Shown here piece by piece: positions 27,556 through 36,385 of a stretch of DNA of 64,000 nucleotides. Origin of the DNA: Paraburkholderia terricola (GTDB lineage Bacteria > Pseudomonadota > Gammaproteobacteria > Burkholderiales > Burkholderiaceae). The notes under the pieces are model-generated. The model made no database searches. It saw only the letters and a list, made by a program, of their open reading frames with translations, and was not told the DNA's origin. Position 1 is the stretch's first letter. Each line of letters opens with the position of its first letter. Where the stretch lies: NCBI RefSeq assembly GCF_900142195.1, contig NZ_FRAB01000005.1, positions 62,001 to 126,000 of the forward strand, given 5' to 3'. The translations under genes and the position numbers were made by a program.

Positions 27556-27582
27556 TTTACGGCAAGCGGGCAGAAAACTTTG
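27556..27582 (-). promoter_or_regulatory. Sigma-28 (FliA) promoter of the motA-motB-che operon
   Basis: On the minus strand CAAAGTTT (27582-27575), an 11-base spacer and GCCGTAAA (27563-27556) match the sigma-28 consensus TAAAGTTT-N11-GCCGATAA at 14 of 16 positions with exact spacing. The -10 lies about 45 bp before the motA GTG. Confidence 0.85.
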
Positions 27583-27783
27583 ACGGAAAAGCGGCCTGCC
27601 GCTCCGGTGTAAACCAGAGGCAAGTCAAAGCGGCGCAGTTGGGGCCGGGACTAGGTGGCCTGGCGGAAGGACGCGTCGGGACGGGGTGCGCTCGGGTGCC
27701 GGGGCACGCGGGCGGCGGATGACGGGCGCCAGGCGGCGGGCCACCGGCGATGCCGGCCCGCGCGCTGGCGGCCGGGCCGCGAC

Positions 27784-28344
27784 TCAGGCTTCGAGCGCGG
27801 CGAGACTCTCGCGGGCCCGGGCGTCGGCGAATTTCTTTGTCTTACCGGCGCGCGAGGGCGGCTGGCAGAGGCCGCAGACGAACGCATGCTGCGGATCGTG
27901 CGCATGCGCGACAAAATGCCCGCCGCAGCGGCAGCAGGGCGTCATTTGCAGCATCCCGGAGTCGAAAAAACGCACCAGCGTCCAGGCGCGCGTGAGACTG
28001 AGCACGGGCTCGTCGTCGTGCAACTGGACGTGCTCCTGATAGAGCCGGTAGCTCTTCACGATCGACTGGATCGTCTCGCAGCCGCCATGGCCGGCCATGA
28101 AACGGTAGATGTTGTAGAACAGCGACGAGTGAAAGTTCGGCTGCCAGGTCATGAACCAGTCGGTCGAGAACGGCAGCATGCCCTTGGGCGGCGACACCCC
28201 TTTCAGTTCCTTGTACAGCTTGATGAGCCGGTCGCGCGACAGGCTGGTTTCAGCCTCCAGCAATTGCAGCCGCGCGCCGAGTTCGATCAGTTCGATCGCG
28301 AGGGTGATTTCCCTCACTTCGAGCACCACGCTTTTATAGGCCAT
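27784..28344 (-). CDS. flhC: Flagellar master regulator subunit FlhC
   Basis: FlhC with FlhD forms the heterohexameric FlhD4C2 activator of early flagellar genes. The 186-residue protein matches family length. It has the N-terminal helix-rich region (LAIELIELGARLQLLEAETS), PPKGMLPFSTDWFMTWQPN, and the C-terminal zinc site with four cysteines (MTPCCRCGGHF and FVCGLCQPP). It follows flhD by 51 bp. Confidence 0.96.
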   Translation of the reverse strand: MAYKSVVLEVREITLAIELIELGARLQLLEAETSLSRDRLIKLYKELKGVSPPKGMLPFSTDWFMTWQPNFHSSLFYNIYRFMAGHGGCETIQSIVKSYRLYQEHVQLHDDEPVLSLTRAWTLVRFFDSGMLQMTPCCRCGGHFVAHAHDPQHAFVCGLCQPPSRAGKTKKFADARARESLAALEA

Positions 28345-28395
28345 CCGCTTGCATTGCCCCCGTCCTGATCGCTGCGTGTGAGGTGCGGGCTGTCA

Positions 28396-28716
28396 TCAGC
28401 CGAGTTGCTCGACGGGCTGGCTTGCCATCAGGATCGCGGAATGCGCCTGAGCCACGGCGCTGGATTTGCCCTTGTCCGCCAGAGCGGACAGCACGGCATG
28501 GTCATCGAAACGGAAACGGCACAGCACCTGATTGGACGCCGCCAGCTTGACGGTCTGCGCCAACGACAGATTGGCAAGTACGTCGGCTAGCTGGTCCGAA
28601 ATCCCCATGCGAAACATGCCCATCGGCTTGTCTTCGCGCAGCAGCCGCTGCGCGAGCAGGAGATAGGACAGGTTGACTTCTCTGATCTCATTGAGCATAT
28701 CGCTTGTCGCGCTCAT
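28396..28716 (-). CDS. flhD: Flagellar master regulator subunit FlhD
   Basis: FlhD is the dimeric partner of FlhC. The 106-residue protein has the conserved NLSYLLLAQRLLREDKPMGM, FRMGISDQLADVLANLSLAQ and KLAASNQVLCRFRFDDH blocks. Expected to head the regulatory cascade. Its 700-bp upstream region holds two dyads and a TATAAT box described separately. Confidence 0.96.
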   Translation of the reverse strand: MSATSDMLNEIREVNLSYLLLAQRLLREDKPMGMFRMGISDQLADVLANLSLAQTVKLAASNQVLCRFRFDDHAVLSALADKGKSSAVAQAHSAILMASQPVEQLG

Positions 28717-28870
28717 GATTCCCCCGGGGTGTATCTGGCTGGTCAGGCCGTTACGGAAACGTTTGCTCGAACGCGCGCACTTAAACGCACGAATCGGCTC
28801 GTTTCTGGTCTTGCACGCATTGTCTCGAATGGGGGCGCGGACGAAAATCGGACAGACACCCAGCCTGTTT

Positions 28871-28910
28871 GACGGATTAATCCGTCATTCATGTAGGAAT
28901 TTTTCCTACA
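28871..28910. promoter_or_regulatory. Two adjacent dyads upstream of flhD
   Basis: GACGGATTAATCCGTC (28871-28886) is a perfect 16-bp palindrome. Six bases later TGTAGGAA-TTT-TTCCTACA (28892-28910) is a perfect 8-bp inverted repeat with a 3-base centre. The second has the TAGGAAT/TTCCTA shape of RcsB/NarL-family response-regulator sites, known at flhDC in enterobacteria; the assignment to a regulator here is inference. Confidence 0.55.
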
Positions 28911-29056
28911 CCGCAGGAGTGGGAAATGAAGTGAAAGGAAAGTGGGGCAATTCGCTTCAAGCCGCTATGCCATTTGAATTTTTCTTTGACGGCGATGCGA
29001 GGCGGACTCGGGTATCCGAGTGCTTCGCGGCGCGCCCCTCGGAAGGGTGAAAAACA

Positions 29057-29062
29057 ATTATA
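29057..29062 (-). promoter_or_regulatory. Candidate -10 box for flhDC
   Basis: TATAAT on the minus strand, a perfect sigma-70 -10, about 340 bp upstream of flhD and inside a GTGAAAA/TTTTCAC dyad. The -35 is poor (TATTAC at 18 bases), so activation by a bound factor would be needed. The implied leader is over 300 nt. Confidence 0.4.
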
Positions 29063-29430
29063 AGACGTTTTCACCTCTGCGTAATACGCCCGATATAGGC
29101 GCCTTTCGCGTGTCAGGCGCGCGTCTTGCTACTGGCCTGCGCGGCTTTGACAGCGTGCGGGCAAGGCGGCCGCGAACATCGCCGAGTCGCTGGTACGGCC
29201 TTTCGGACAAACCTGTAACGGCCCATGTTTCCCGCTGTAACAACATTAAGCGTTTGAAAAATAACTCGAATTGGCGCGGCCAATCCCGATAATGAAGCTA
29301 AGGGATTACCCGATGCAGGTTCGGAGCACCCCCGGGCGGCGGCTAACCGCGCCCAACCGTCCGTCAGGCATTCGCTCCTCGCTCTACTCGAGCGCCGCTG
29401 TGCGAAGCCGTTCTGAATAGGAGAATACGC

Positions 29431-30495
29431 ATGCGAATCGCACAAATTGCGCCGTTGTACGAAGCCGTCCCGCCGAAATTGTACGGCGGCACCGAACGCG
29501 TCGTGTCGTACCTGACCGAAGCGCTGGTCGACCTCGGCCACGACGTCACGCTCTTTGCGAGCGGCGACTCGGTGACCTCCGCGAACCTCGACGCCTGCTG
29601 GCCTCGCGCGCTGCGCCTCGATCCCACGATCCGCGACGCGCTCGCTCCGCACGTGCTGATGATGGAGAAGGTGCGCAAGGTGGCGCACGAATTCGACGTA
29701 CTTCACTTTCACCTCGACTACATGCCGTTCCCGCTGTTCACGACGATGGACACCCCGTTCGTGACCACCCTGCACGGTCGGCTGGACCTGCCGGAGTTAC
29801 AACCGGTATTCGACGCTTTTTCAAACGTGCCGGTGGTGTCGATTTCCGATTCGCAACGCGTGCCGCTGCCGCAGGCGAACTGGCTCAACACGATTTACCA
29901 CGGCTTGCCCGACCAATTGCTGACGCCGCAGGCGCACAAGAAGCCGGAGTACCTGGCGTTCCTCGGTCGTATCTGCCCGGAGAAGCGCGTCGATACAGCT
30001 ATCAAGATCGCTGCACAAAGCGGTTTGCCGCTGAAGATCGCCGCCAAGGTGGACAAGGTCGACCAGGACTATTTCAAGCGCGAGATCGAGCCGCTGCTGT
30101 CGCAGGCGCACGTGGAATTCGTCGGCGAGATCAACGAGGCGCAGAAGCCCGAGTTTCTGTCGGGCGCCAAGGCGCTGCTGTTCCCGATCGACTGGTCGGA
30201 GCCGTTCGGCCTCGTGATGATCGAATCGATGGCGTGCGGCACGCCGGTGATCGCGTTCAACCGCGGCTCGGTGCCGGAGGTGATCGACCACGGCGTGACC
30301 GGCTACATCGTGGAGGACGTGCAGGGCGCCGTGGCCGCGCTGCAGCGTCTGGACGAACTGTCGCGCACCGAAATCCGCGCGCAGTTCGAACGCCGCTTCA
30401 GTTCGACGACGATGGCGCAGAACTACGTCGACAGCTATTCGGCACTGATCGAAGCGACGCGCCGCCCGGTGCTGCGCCAGGTGGCGGTTGGCTGA
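29431..30495 (+). CDS. Glycosyltransferase family 4 protein
   Basis: A 354-residue GT-B fold glycosyltransferase. It starts MRIAQIAPLYEAVPPKLYGG, TERVVSYLTEALVDLGHDVT, with the GGTE loop typical of GT4 enzymes, and has the C-terminal Rossmann half with FLGRICPEKRVDTAIKIAAQ and the donor-binding E-x7-E motif EPFGLVMIESMACGTPVIAF. The ATG has GGAG upstream. Acceptor and sugar are unknown. It stands alone between flhD (divergent) and a terminator, so no pathway can be read from its neighbours. Confidence 0.9.
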   Translation: MRIAQIAPLYEAVPPKLYGGTERVVSYLTEALVDLGHDVTLFASGDSVTSANLDACWPRALRLDPTIRDALAPHVLMMEKVRKVAHEFDVLHFHLDYMPFPLFTTMDTPFVTTLHGRLDLPELQPVFDAFSNVPVVSISDSQRVPLPQANWLNTIYHGLPDQLLTPQAHKKPEYLAFLGRICPEKRVDTAIKIAAQSGLPLKIAAKVDKVDQDYFKREIEPLLSQAHVEFVGEINEAQKPEFLSGAKALLFPIDWSEPFGLVMIESMACGTPVIAFNRGSVPEVIDHGVTGYIVEDVQGAVAALQRLDELSRTEIRAQFERRFSSTTMAQNYVDSYSALIEATRRPVLRQVAVG

Positions 30496-30654
30496 CAGGC
30501 GGAGCGCGAGCGGTTGATGCGTTTTTGCAATGAACAGGCGGCTATTATTTCTGCCGCCTGTGCCGCTTTCCTTTTCGCCGGTCAATTCGCAGGGGATTCA
30601 CGATGTGAATCGTTTGCGCGCCCGGCAACTCGGGAGTTTCGCTCCCTTTCTCCA

Positions 30655-30687
30655 GAAAAAAGCCGCCCTTAAGGGTGGCTTTTTTTA
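30655..30687. terminator. Bidirectional terminator between the GT4 gene and hns
   Basis: A 10-bp inverted repeat (AGCCGCCCTT at 30661-30670, AAGGGTGGCT at 30671-30680) is flanked by AAAAAA on the left and TTTTTTT on the right, so it can end transcripts from both convergent genes. Confidence 0.9.
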
Positions 30688-30785
30688 CGCGGCATGGATG
30701 CGCTTCCAACGTCCGATTAGAGCGAAGCGAATAAAGATCGAGTACGCCAACCTTCATTCAGCTTTCGCACCGGCGGCCAATCGGC

Positions 30786-31088
30786 TTAAGCCGCGCCAAT
30801 CAGAAAACGTTCGCGATTCTTGCCGACGATCCACTTGGGCGGCTTGCCGCGCCCGCTCCATGTATTTCCCGATTTCGGATCCTGGTACTTCGCCGGCAGC
30901 GGCGCCTTCTTGGGCGGACGGCCGCGCTTGGCGGCCACGGCGAAGCCGAGGTCCTGCGCGGTGAGACCGTATTCGGCGATCTTTTGGCGGATGTCGGCGA
31001 CAACATTGTCGATTTCCGTACGACGGGCTTCTTCAGCCTGTGCCTGTAATTTGGCGATCTGCGCCTTGAGGTCTGCATATTGAGACAT
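30786..31088 (-). CDS. H-NS family nucleoid-associated protein
   Basis: A 100-residue H-NS/MvaT-type silencer of AT-rich DNA. The start at 31088 (MSQYADLKAQIAKLQAQAEE) has GGGGAG upstream. The N-terminal half is a coiled-coil oligomerisation region; the C-terminal half has an AT-hook-like linker (AKRGRPPKKAPLP) and the DNA-binding core NTWSGRGKPPKWI. Burkholderiaceae carry several paralogues; which one this is cannot be decided. Confidence 0.94.
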   Translation of the reverse strand: MSQYADLKAQIAKLQAQAEEARRTEIDNVVADIRQKIAEYGLTAQDLGFAVAAKRGRPPKKAPLPAKYQDPKSGNTWSGRGKPPKWIVGKNRERFLIGAA

Positions 31089-31379
31089 TGTGGTTCTCCC
31101 CTTTCTGAACTCATTCGCTCGAAGATTAACTGCAATTATGCGGATTCGCAATGGCGAACAATACCGATTTAGGACGATATCATCTGATAATAATTAAGCG
31201 TCGTTGAATTGTTAAACGACATCTTTATTCGCCAATAAGAGGTAAAGCCGGTCTCGGTATTGACAATTCTTGACACCTGCTTTGTCTGGCTTTCCCTAAA
31301 ATTGCGCATTCCCAAGATGCGCGGGCGCACGTAGCCGTCCGTGTCCCCAAGAGCGTCTGTCTTTTTAGGATCACCAATC

Positions 31380-32120
31380 ATGCAGTTGTCAAAGCGCCTC
31401 GCGGCCGAACTTTTCGGCACTTTCTGGCTTGTGCTCGGCGGGTGCGGCAGCGCGGTTCTCGCCGCCAACTTCGCCGGCCCGGTCCACGGTTTGGGCATCG
31501 GCTTCGTGGGCGTGTCGCTTGCCTTCGGCCTGACTGTCCTCACCATGGCTTTTGCGATCGGCCACATTTCCGGCTGCCACCTGAATCCGGCGGTGAGCGT
31601 CGGCCTGACCGTCGCCGGGCGTTTTCCGGCTCGCGACCTGCTGCCGTACATCGTCGCGCAAGTGATCGGCGCGGTGCTGGGCGCGCTGGTGCTGTCGTTG
31701 ATCGCCTCCGGCAAGCCCGGCTTCGATCTGATCGCCAGCGGCTTCGCCAGCAACGGCTATGGCGAGCGCTCGCCGGGCCATTACTCGCTCGCGGCCGCGT
31801 TCATTTGCGAAGTGGTAATGACCGGCTTCTTTCTGTTCGTCATCCTCGGCGCGACCGACAAGCGCGCGCCGGCTGGTTTTGCACCAATCGCGATCGGCCT
31901 GTGCCTCACACTCATTCACCTGATCTCGATCCCGGTCACGAACACGTCGGTCAACCCGGCTCGTTCCACCGGCCCGGCGCTGTTTGTCGGCGGCGCGGCG
32001 ATGGATCAGTTGTGGATGTTCTGGGTCGCACCGATCATCGGTGCGGTGATCGCAGGTGTGCTGTACCCGCTCATCGCGGAAAGCCGCAGCGGCAAGTCGC
32101 AGAAACTGGCAATCGACTAA
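31380..32120 (+). CDS. aqpZ: Aquaporin Z
   Basis: AqpZ is an inner-membrane water channel. The start at 31380 ([20 protein letters not shown]) has AGGA upstream and gives 246 residues with six membrane helices and the two pore NPA motifs: [10 protein letters not shown] (about residue 69) and [13 protein letters not shown] (about residue 192), the Arg after the second being the selectivity-filter Arg. Normal MIP-family length. Followed by a strong terminator; stands alone. Confidence 0.96.
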   Translation: MQLSKRLAAELFGTFWLVLGGCGSAVLAANFAGPVHGLGIGFVGVSLAFGLTVLTMAFAIGHISGCHLNPAVSVGLTVAGRFPARDLLPYIVAQVIGAVLGALVLSLIASGKPGFDLIASGFASNGYGERSPGHYSLAAAFICEVVMTGFFLFVILGATDKRAPAGFAPIAIGLCLTLIHLISIPVTNTSVNPARSTGPALFVGGAAMDQLWMFWVAPIIGAVIAGVLYPLIAESRSGKSQKLAID

Positions 32121-32148
32121 CCAGCGAGTGCATTTGCGAGACTGTTGG

Positions 32149-32175
32149 AACGGGCGCTAAGGCGCCCGTTTTGTT
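32149..32175 (+). terminator. Terminator after aqpZ
   Basis: Stem AACGGGCGC/GCGCCCGTT with a 4-base TAAG loop, followed by TTGTTT, 30 bp after the aqpZ stop. Confidence 0.85.
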
Positions 32176-32397
32176 TGGCGCCAGAGCTCGGCCGTTTGAC
32201 CGTGGCTGGAATCACAACGATCGTCATTGGGGGCCGCGATGGTCGAGGCGACTACGGCGATCGCCGCGGCGGATGGCACGGCTGATCGTCAGGCCCGGCA
32301 AGGCGCGGCGGACGCGGCTTGATGGCCCGACGCTCGTTGCGGCTGCTCGCGAAGGCATCAAGGCACAGCGCGCGCCGCAGCCCGAACACGACGAATA

Positions 32398-32433
32398 ATC
32401 GGCCCGCGTCCACGAAGGTGGATGCGGGCCGAT
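32398..32433 (-). terminator. Terminator after the HAD phosphatase gene
   Basis: A 10-bp stem (ATCGGCCCGC with GCGGGCCGAT) plus an inner GTCCA/TGGAT pairing, 16 bp beyond the stop of the leftward HAD gene. On the plus strand it is followed by TTCATTTT, so it may act in both directions. The 200 bp to its left (32,180-32,395) hold no supportable gene. Confidence 0.6.
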
Positions 32434-32448
32434 TTCATTTTCAGGTCA

Positions 32449-33270
32449 TCAGGCTATCAATTCGTCGTCGATCGAGAAGAGCTTGCGCAGATGGTGCGCA
32501 ACGCCCGCTTCGAAGTTGTTGCCGATGCGCGGCACGTTCGGCAGGCGCGTGACGAGGTCGGGATTGGCATTGTTCATCATGAACGGATGACCGGCCGTCT
32601 CCAGCAGGTCGATATCGTTCATGTTGTCGCCGAACGCCACGCACAGCGACGCATCGACGCCGAGGCGCTCGAGCACGATCCGCAAGGCGCGGCCCTTCGA
32701 CACGTTCGACGTCATCACTTCCAGACAGTCCGGCAGCGAGTAGGTGACATAGAGCGCGTCGCCAAACTCGCGCGCGAGATTCGCCGCCACCAGCGCGAGA
32801 TCGGCAGGCTCGCCGATATAGAGCGCCTTTGCGATGTCGACGCCGTCGTGATTCGGCAGGTCCGTCACCTCGTAGGTGAAACCGGAGTCCTGGTGATATT
32901 TCAGCAGATGCGGCGCATGGCGGTCGATCAGCCACGCCTGGTCGGCGAACAGGTTGACGATCACACGGCCATGCGCGCCGGCGATTTCGGGCAGGACAAG
33001 CCGTTGCACAATTGCCGGCGGCAGATCGTCCGCGTGGAGGACCGTATTGTCGGGCGCGTGGATGCGCGCGCCATTCGAGGTGATCAGATACGGGCTGATG
33101 CCCAGTAAGTCGCGAATGCCCGCGACGTCGCAGTAATGGCGGCCCGTGGCAATCACGAACCGCACGCCGTCGCTTTCCAGCTTGCGCACGGTAGCGACGG
33201 TGAACGGGTCGAGCTGGTGGTCGGCGTTGAGTAGCGTGCCGTCGAGATCCGTGGCGATGACTTTATACAT
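32449..33270 (-). CDS. Cof-type HAD-IIB family hydrolase
   Basis: A cytosolic HAD phosphatase of the Cof/YidA type, usually acting on sugar phosphates or FMN-like substrates. The start at 33270 (MYKVIATDLDGTLL) gives 273 residues. Visible motifs: I DLDGTLLN (nucleophile Asp), II FVIATGRH, III Lys in the SKGRALRIVL region, IV FGDNMNDIDLLETAG. The Cof-type cap domain lies between motifs II and III. Substrate unknown. It is 97 bp downstream of the BadF-type kinase gene and may share its transcript. Confidence 0.93.
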   Translation of the reverse strand: MYKVIATDLDGTLLNADHQLDPFTVATVRKLESDGVRFVIATGRHYCDVAGIRDLLGISPYLITSNGARIHAPDNTVLHADDLPPAIVQRLVLPEIAGAHGRVIVNLFADQAWLIDRHAPHLLKYHQDSGFTYEVTDLPNHDGVDIAKALYIGEPADLALVAANLAREFGDALYVTYSLPDCLEVMTSNVSKGRALRIVLERLGVDASLCVAFGDNMNDIDLLETAGHPFMMNNANPDLVTRLPNVPRIGNNFEAGVAHHLRKLFSIDDELIA

Positions 33271-33367
33271 GTGCGGGCAGCCGGGCAGCGTCAAAGCGTG
33301 CATTTTACCGTTGCCGGCCGCGTTCGCCGGCTCGCGCTCGCGATGCACCAACCCCATGCGCTCATTC

Positions 33368-34249
33368 TCACCCCGTGAGGCGAGCCGCTTCCCGCTGCGC
33401 GAGCCGCAAGCCGCCATGCGCGGAATCGGCCAAGGGTTCGCGCAAGCGCGCCTGGTAAATCTGCGGCACGTATTCGCGCAACGGTGCGCCCAGCCCGCCG
33501 CACAACGCAATCGGCAAGCTCGCCGACGGGTCGAGCGCCGCGATCATCTTCCCCACTTCAGCGCCCGCCTCGCCGAGCAGCCGCGCCGCGAACGGATGCG
33601 TGCGATGCGCGATGACGATCGGCGCGAGCCTCGCATACGCGGTCTGATTGGCCTCGCATAGCCAGACCACGAGGCCGTCGCGGTCGTGCGCGCCGGTATG
33701 CGCGAGCAGGGCTTGCACCAGATCGTCGTTGGGTCCGCGACCGTCGAGCGCGTGCTGCGCGTGCACGATGGCGCGCACTCCGAGCCAGGCGCCGCTCGCC
33801 TCATCGCCCGATGGGAAGCCGTAGCCGCTGACAATCCGGCACTCGCCGTCAGCGCCGAGCGCGGCCGCGACACTGCCGGTGCCAAGCGCGACGATCACGC
33901 CTTGCGCGCCGCCGTGCGCACCCAGCAAGGTCGTGTAGGCATCGCTTTCAATGGCGAGCCCGGCTAGCGCGGGCGCCCGCGCCCGAAAGGCGCTCAACCA
34001 GTCGCGATTGTTGACTCCTGCCAAGCCGCAGCCGAGCACGCAGCGCGACCAGTCCAGCGTTGCGCCGACGCTTGCGAATGCGTCGGCGCAACCGGCCGTG
34101 ATTGCCTCCCAAGCCCGTTCCACGCCGAGCCCCAAACCCGATGGTGCGCCCGCCGCCTGCGCCAGTTCACGGCCGCGCGCGTCGCCGAGCACGACTCGCG
34201 TACCGCTGCCGCCGCCGTCAATGCCGATCAGAAAAAAGTCGTTGTTCAT
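33368..34249 (-). CDS. BadF/BadG/BcrA/BcrD-type ATPase, probable N-acetylglucosamine or glucosamine kinase
   Basis: A 293-residue ASKHA-fold kinase. It begins MNNDFFLIGIDGGGSGTRVV (phosphate-1 loop), continues with VLGCGLAGVNN, VIVALGTGSVAAALG (phosphate-2), a GDEASGAWLGVRA motif typical of amino-sugar kinases of this family, and LPIALCGGLGAPL (adenosine loop). The start at 34249 fits family alignment; another ATG lies 33 bp upstream and neither has a strong ribosome site. Sugar specificity is inference. Confidence 0.88.
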   Translation of the reverse strand: MNNDFFLIGIDGGGSGTRVVLGDARGRELAQAAGAPSGLGLGVERAWEAITAGCADAFASVGATLDWSRCVLGCGLAGVNNRDWLSAFRARAPALAGLAIESDAYTTLLGAHGGAQGVIVALGTGSVAAALGADGECRIVSGYGFPSGDEASGAWLGVRAIVHAQHALDGRGPNDDLVQALLAHTGAHDRDGLVVWLCEANQTAYARLAPIVIAHRTHPFAARLLGEAGAEVGKMIAALDPSASLPIALCGGLGAPLREYVPQIYQARLREPLADSAHGGLRLAQREAARLTG

Positions 34250-34388
34250 CGAATCGAATGGGTTGGGGTGGGAATAACGCATAGCGTGGCAGGTCAGTTT
34301 CAATCCCGCAATCGGCCAAACGGCCAGCTTGCGGCGCGCCCGGCTTCCGCTATGCTGGCGGTCGCCATCACAACGCAGGAGCGCGACA

Positions 34389-34985
34389 GTGACTGAACGA
34401 TGCAACTGGGTGTCGAGCGAAGCGCTCGCACACTACCACGACACCGAATGGGGCGTGCCCTCGCGCGACGACCGGCATCTGTTCGAGATGCTCGTACTGG
34501 AGGGCGCGCAGGCGGGTTTGTCCTGGTCCACGATTCTCAATAAGCGGGCCGGCTATCGCCGCGCTTTTGCCGATTTCGACATCGACAAGGTGGCGCGCTT
34601 TACGCCGAAACAGGTGGAAGCGCTGGTGCTGGACGAAGGAATCGTCCGCCACCGCGGCAAGATCGAAGCGGCCGTCAACAACGCTCGCGCCGTGCAGCAG
34701 ATTCAGGCGGAACATGGGTCGCTCGCCAACTTCGTCTGGTCGTTCGTCGACCAGACGCCGATCCAGAACGAGTGGGCGTCGTATAAGCAGGCGCCTGCGT
34801 CGACGGAGGTGTCGGACGCGCTCAGCAAGGGGTTGAAGCGTTACGGCTGCAAGTTCGTCGGCTCGACTATCTGTTACGCGTTCATGCAGGCTGTCGGCAT
34901 GGTGAACGACCACGAGGCGAACTGCATGTGCCGCGCGCGATGCGTGGCGCTCGCCAAGAAGGAACGCAACCGGAAAGCGGGTTGA
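34389..34985 (+). CDS. tag: DNA-3-methyladenine glycosylase I
   Basis: Tag removes 3-methyladenine from alkylated DNA. The start is a GTG at 34389 with AGGAG upstream, giving 198 residues: RCNWVSSEALAHYHDTEWG, VPSRDDRHLFEMLVLEGAQA, GLSWSTILNKRAGYRRAFAD, and a zinc site made by the N-terminal Cys and C-terminal MVNDHEANCMCR. Conserved Trp and Glu of the base pocket are present. Divergent from the kinase gene. Confidence 0.96.
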   Translation: MTERCNWVSSEALAHYHDTEWGVPSRDDRHLFEMLVLEGAQAGLSWSTILNKRAGYRRAFADFDIDKVARFTPKQVEALVLDEGIVRHRGKIEAAVNNARAVQQIQAEHGSLANFVWSFVDQTPIQNEWASYKQAPASTEVSDALSKGLKRYGCKFVGSTICYAFMQAVGMVNDHEANCMCRARCVALAKKERNRKAG

Positions 34986-35229
34986 TACGGTTGCGGTTCA
35001 TCGCGGCTGCGAGGTCGACGCGCCATCGGGTAAAGCCCTGCTGCGCTTTCTGGCGCGATCGGTCGTTATATGGTTATGAGCGCGGCGCGGTCGAGGACCA
35101 GAAGCCGAATCCGTGAATTGAAGGTGTTTCGCGTTGTTAGTCCGAAGTTGGTAAATCGGCGCCAACGGGATACTTCAACTCATGCGCTGAATCAATGACC
35201 AACCGCTGTGCAAACGCGTGGGGACGACC

Positions 35230-35654
35230 ATGAAGACGCTTAACTTCCTGACGCATCAGGACATTTTCGACCAGGCCGTGGGGCACCTGTTCGACCAGAA
35301 ACGCGCTGCGCTGCTGCCCCGCGGCGGCGGCGCCTACCGCGGCTATTGCGGCGGCTGCCCGGTGGGCAACTTCATCAAGCACGCGACTATATGACCGCGA
35401 TGGAAGGCGTCCCGGTGCGCTATATCGGCAAAACGCCCGCTGAGGTGCCCGCCTATATGGACGTTGGCGTATCAGCACTGAAAAATGCGCTCTTGCGCGC
35501 GCGCATCAACGTGTACGACCAAGCCACCGTCGATCTGCTCAGTTGCCTGCAAAACGTGCACGACGTCTTCGGTACTTGGGAATGGCGTGAGCGTTTGACC
35601 TCGATCGCCCGCCAGTTCGGACTGTCCGCCGAGAGACTGAAGAGCGCCGCATAA
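35230..35654 (+). pseudogene. Conserved hypothetical protein, frameshifted
   Basis: Reading from the ATG at 35230 gives MKTLNFLTHQDIFDQAVGHL and later YRGYCGGCPVGNFIK, then HATI and a stop at 35392. From about 35380 the next frame continues without a break as RDYMTAMEGVPVRYIGKTPA, AEVPAYMDVGVSALKNALLR and so on to a stop at 35654. Joining the frames gives one smooth protein of about 141 residues, so one base has been lost (or two gained) in the run around 35377-35384. Function unknown. It could be a real mutation or a sequencing error. Confidence 0.8.
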
Positions 35655-35743
35655 CACTCGGCAATAGCGCAACAATACGCGGCGGCACGGCAATGCACGA
35701 ACCAGCGTCAAAAAAAGCCGGCACTCGAAACGCGACATGCCCC

Positions 35744-35791
35744 AAAAAGCAAAACGGCGATGTGGCTTCTTTCGAAGCTCACACCGCCGTT
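35744..35791 (-). terminator. Terminator after rpsU
   Basis: A long hairpin on the minus strand (AACGGCG ... CGCCGTT outer arms at 35753-35759 and 35785-35791, with GCTTC/GAAGC inner pairing) followed by TTTTGCTTTTT, 23 bp after the rpsU stop. Confidence 0.85.
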
Positions 35792-35813
35792 CGGCCGTGC
35801 GGAAAAAACGTGC

Positions 35814-36026
35814 TTAGTGCAGCTTTTTCGGCAGCATCTGGCTACGCAGACGCTTGTGCAGACGCTTCACAGCAGCTGCCTTCTTGCGCTTACGCGCCGT
35901 GGTCGGCTTTTCGTACGATTGGCGCTCACGCAGTTCTGCGATCAGGCCATTTTTTTCGATAGCACGACGAAAGCGGCGAATCGCCACTTCGAACGGCTCG
36001 TTTTCTTTCAGAAGAATCGTCGTCAT
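35814..36026 (-). CDS. rpsU: 30S ribosomal protein S21
   Basis: The 70-residue basic protein [40 protein letters not shown], followed by the Lys/Arg-rich tail [18 protein letters not shown], is S21 of the small ribosomal subunit. AGGAAT precedes the ATG. Stands alone, as is common in this group where the rpsU-dnaG-rpoD order is often not kept. Confidence 0.97.
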   Translation of the reverse strand: MTTILLKENEPFEVAIRRFRRAIEKNGLIAELRERQSYEKPTTARKRKKAAAVKRLHKRLRSQMLPKKLH

Positions 36027-36385
36027 GTAATTCCTAACTCAATCACTTGATATGGGTTGATTGCGTGGCGGGAGACCGCTCACGCGCCGGCCCTCCGGTC
36101 GCTCCGATTCATGGCCAGTAACAGGCAAACGCGGGAAGAACCCGGCCAAACCATGAATGAAACGAGAGGCAAAGCGGCCACGGAGGCCGGAAAAGAGAGG
36201 TGCGGAACTCACCGCGGAACGCGGACAGACGTATTGCAAAATGCCGCGCCTGCTGCCGTTTCGCCTAGCTTTCACCAACGAAAAACATTGACGAAACCGG
36301 CAAAGATCTCAATTCACTCCCGATAATATCAGGAAACCGCCCATCGTACCAGGGGTTTAGGGATTCCGCCAGGTCCGTCGAGTGA
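36027..36385. other. Intergenic region between rpsU and the aldo/keto reductase gene
   Basis: About 360 bp upstream of rpsU. It should contain the rpsU promoter on the minus strand, but no unambiguous -35/-10 pair was found. No coding sequence with a convincing start and composition. Confidence 0.5.

Larger units (their letters stand above)
28717..29430. promoter_or_regulatory. Long intergenic region between divergent flhD and the glycosyltransferase gene
   Basis: This 714-bp stretch has no credible gene and is more AT-rich than its flanks near 28,860-29,100. It contains two perfect dyads on the flhD side (28871-28886 and 28892-28910), a TATAAT on the minus strand at 29057-29062, and an imperfect dyad GTGAAAA...TTTTCAC around that box. 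It should hold the flhDC control region and the promoter of the rightward glycosyltransferase gene. Confidence 0.6.

Noticed and set aside
32180..32395. Arg/Trp-rich frame after aqpZ
   Set aside because: Looks a little like a degraded Gly/Arg/Trp repeat protein, but has no start and overlaps terminators.
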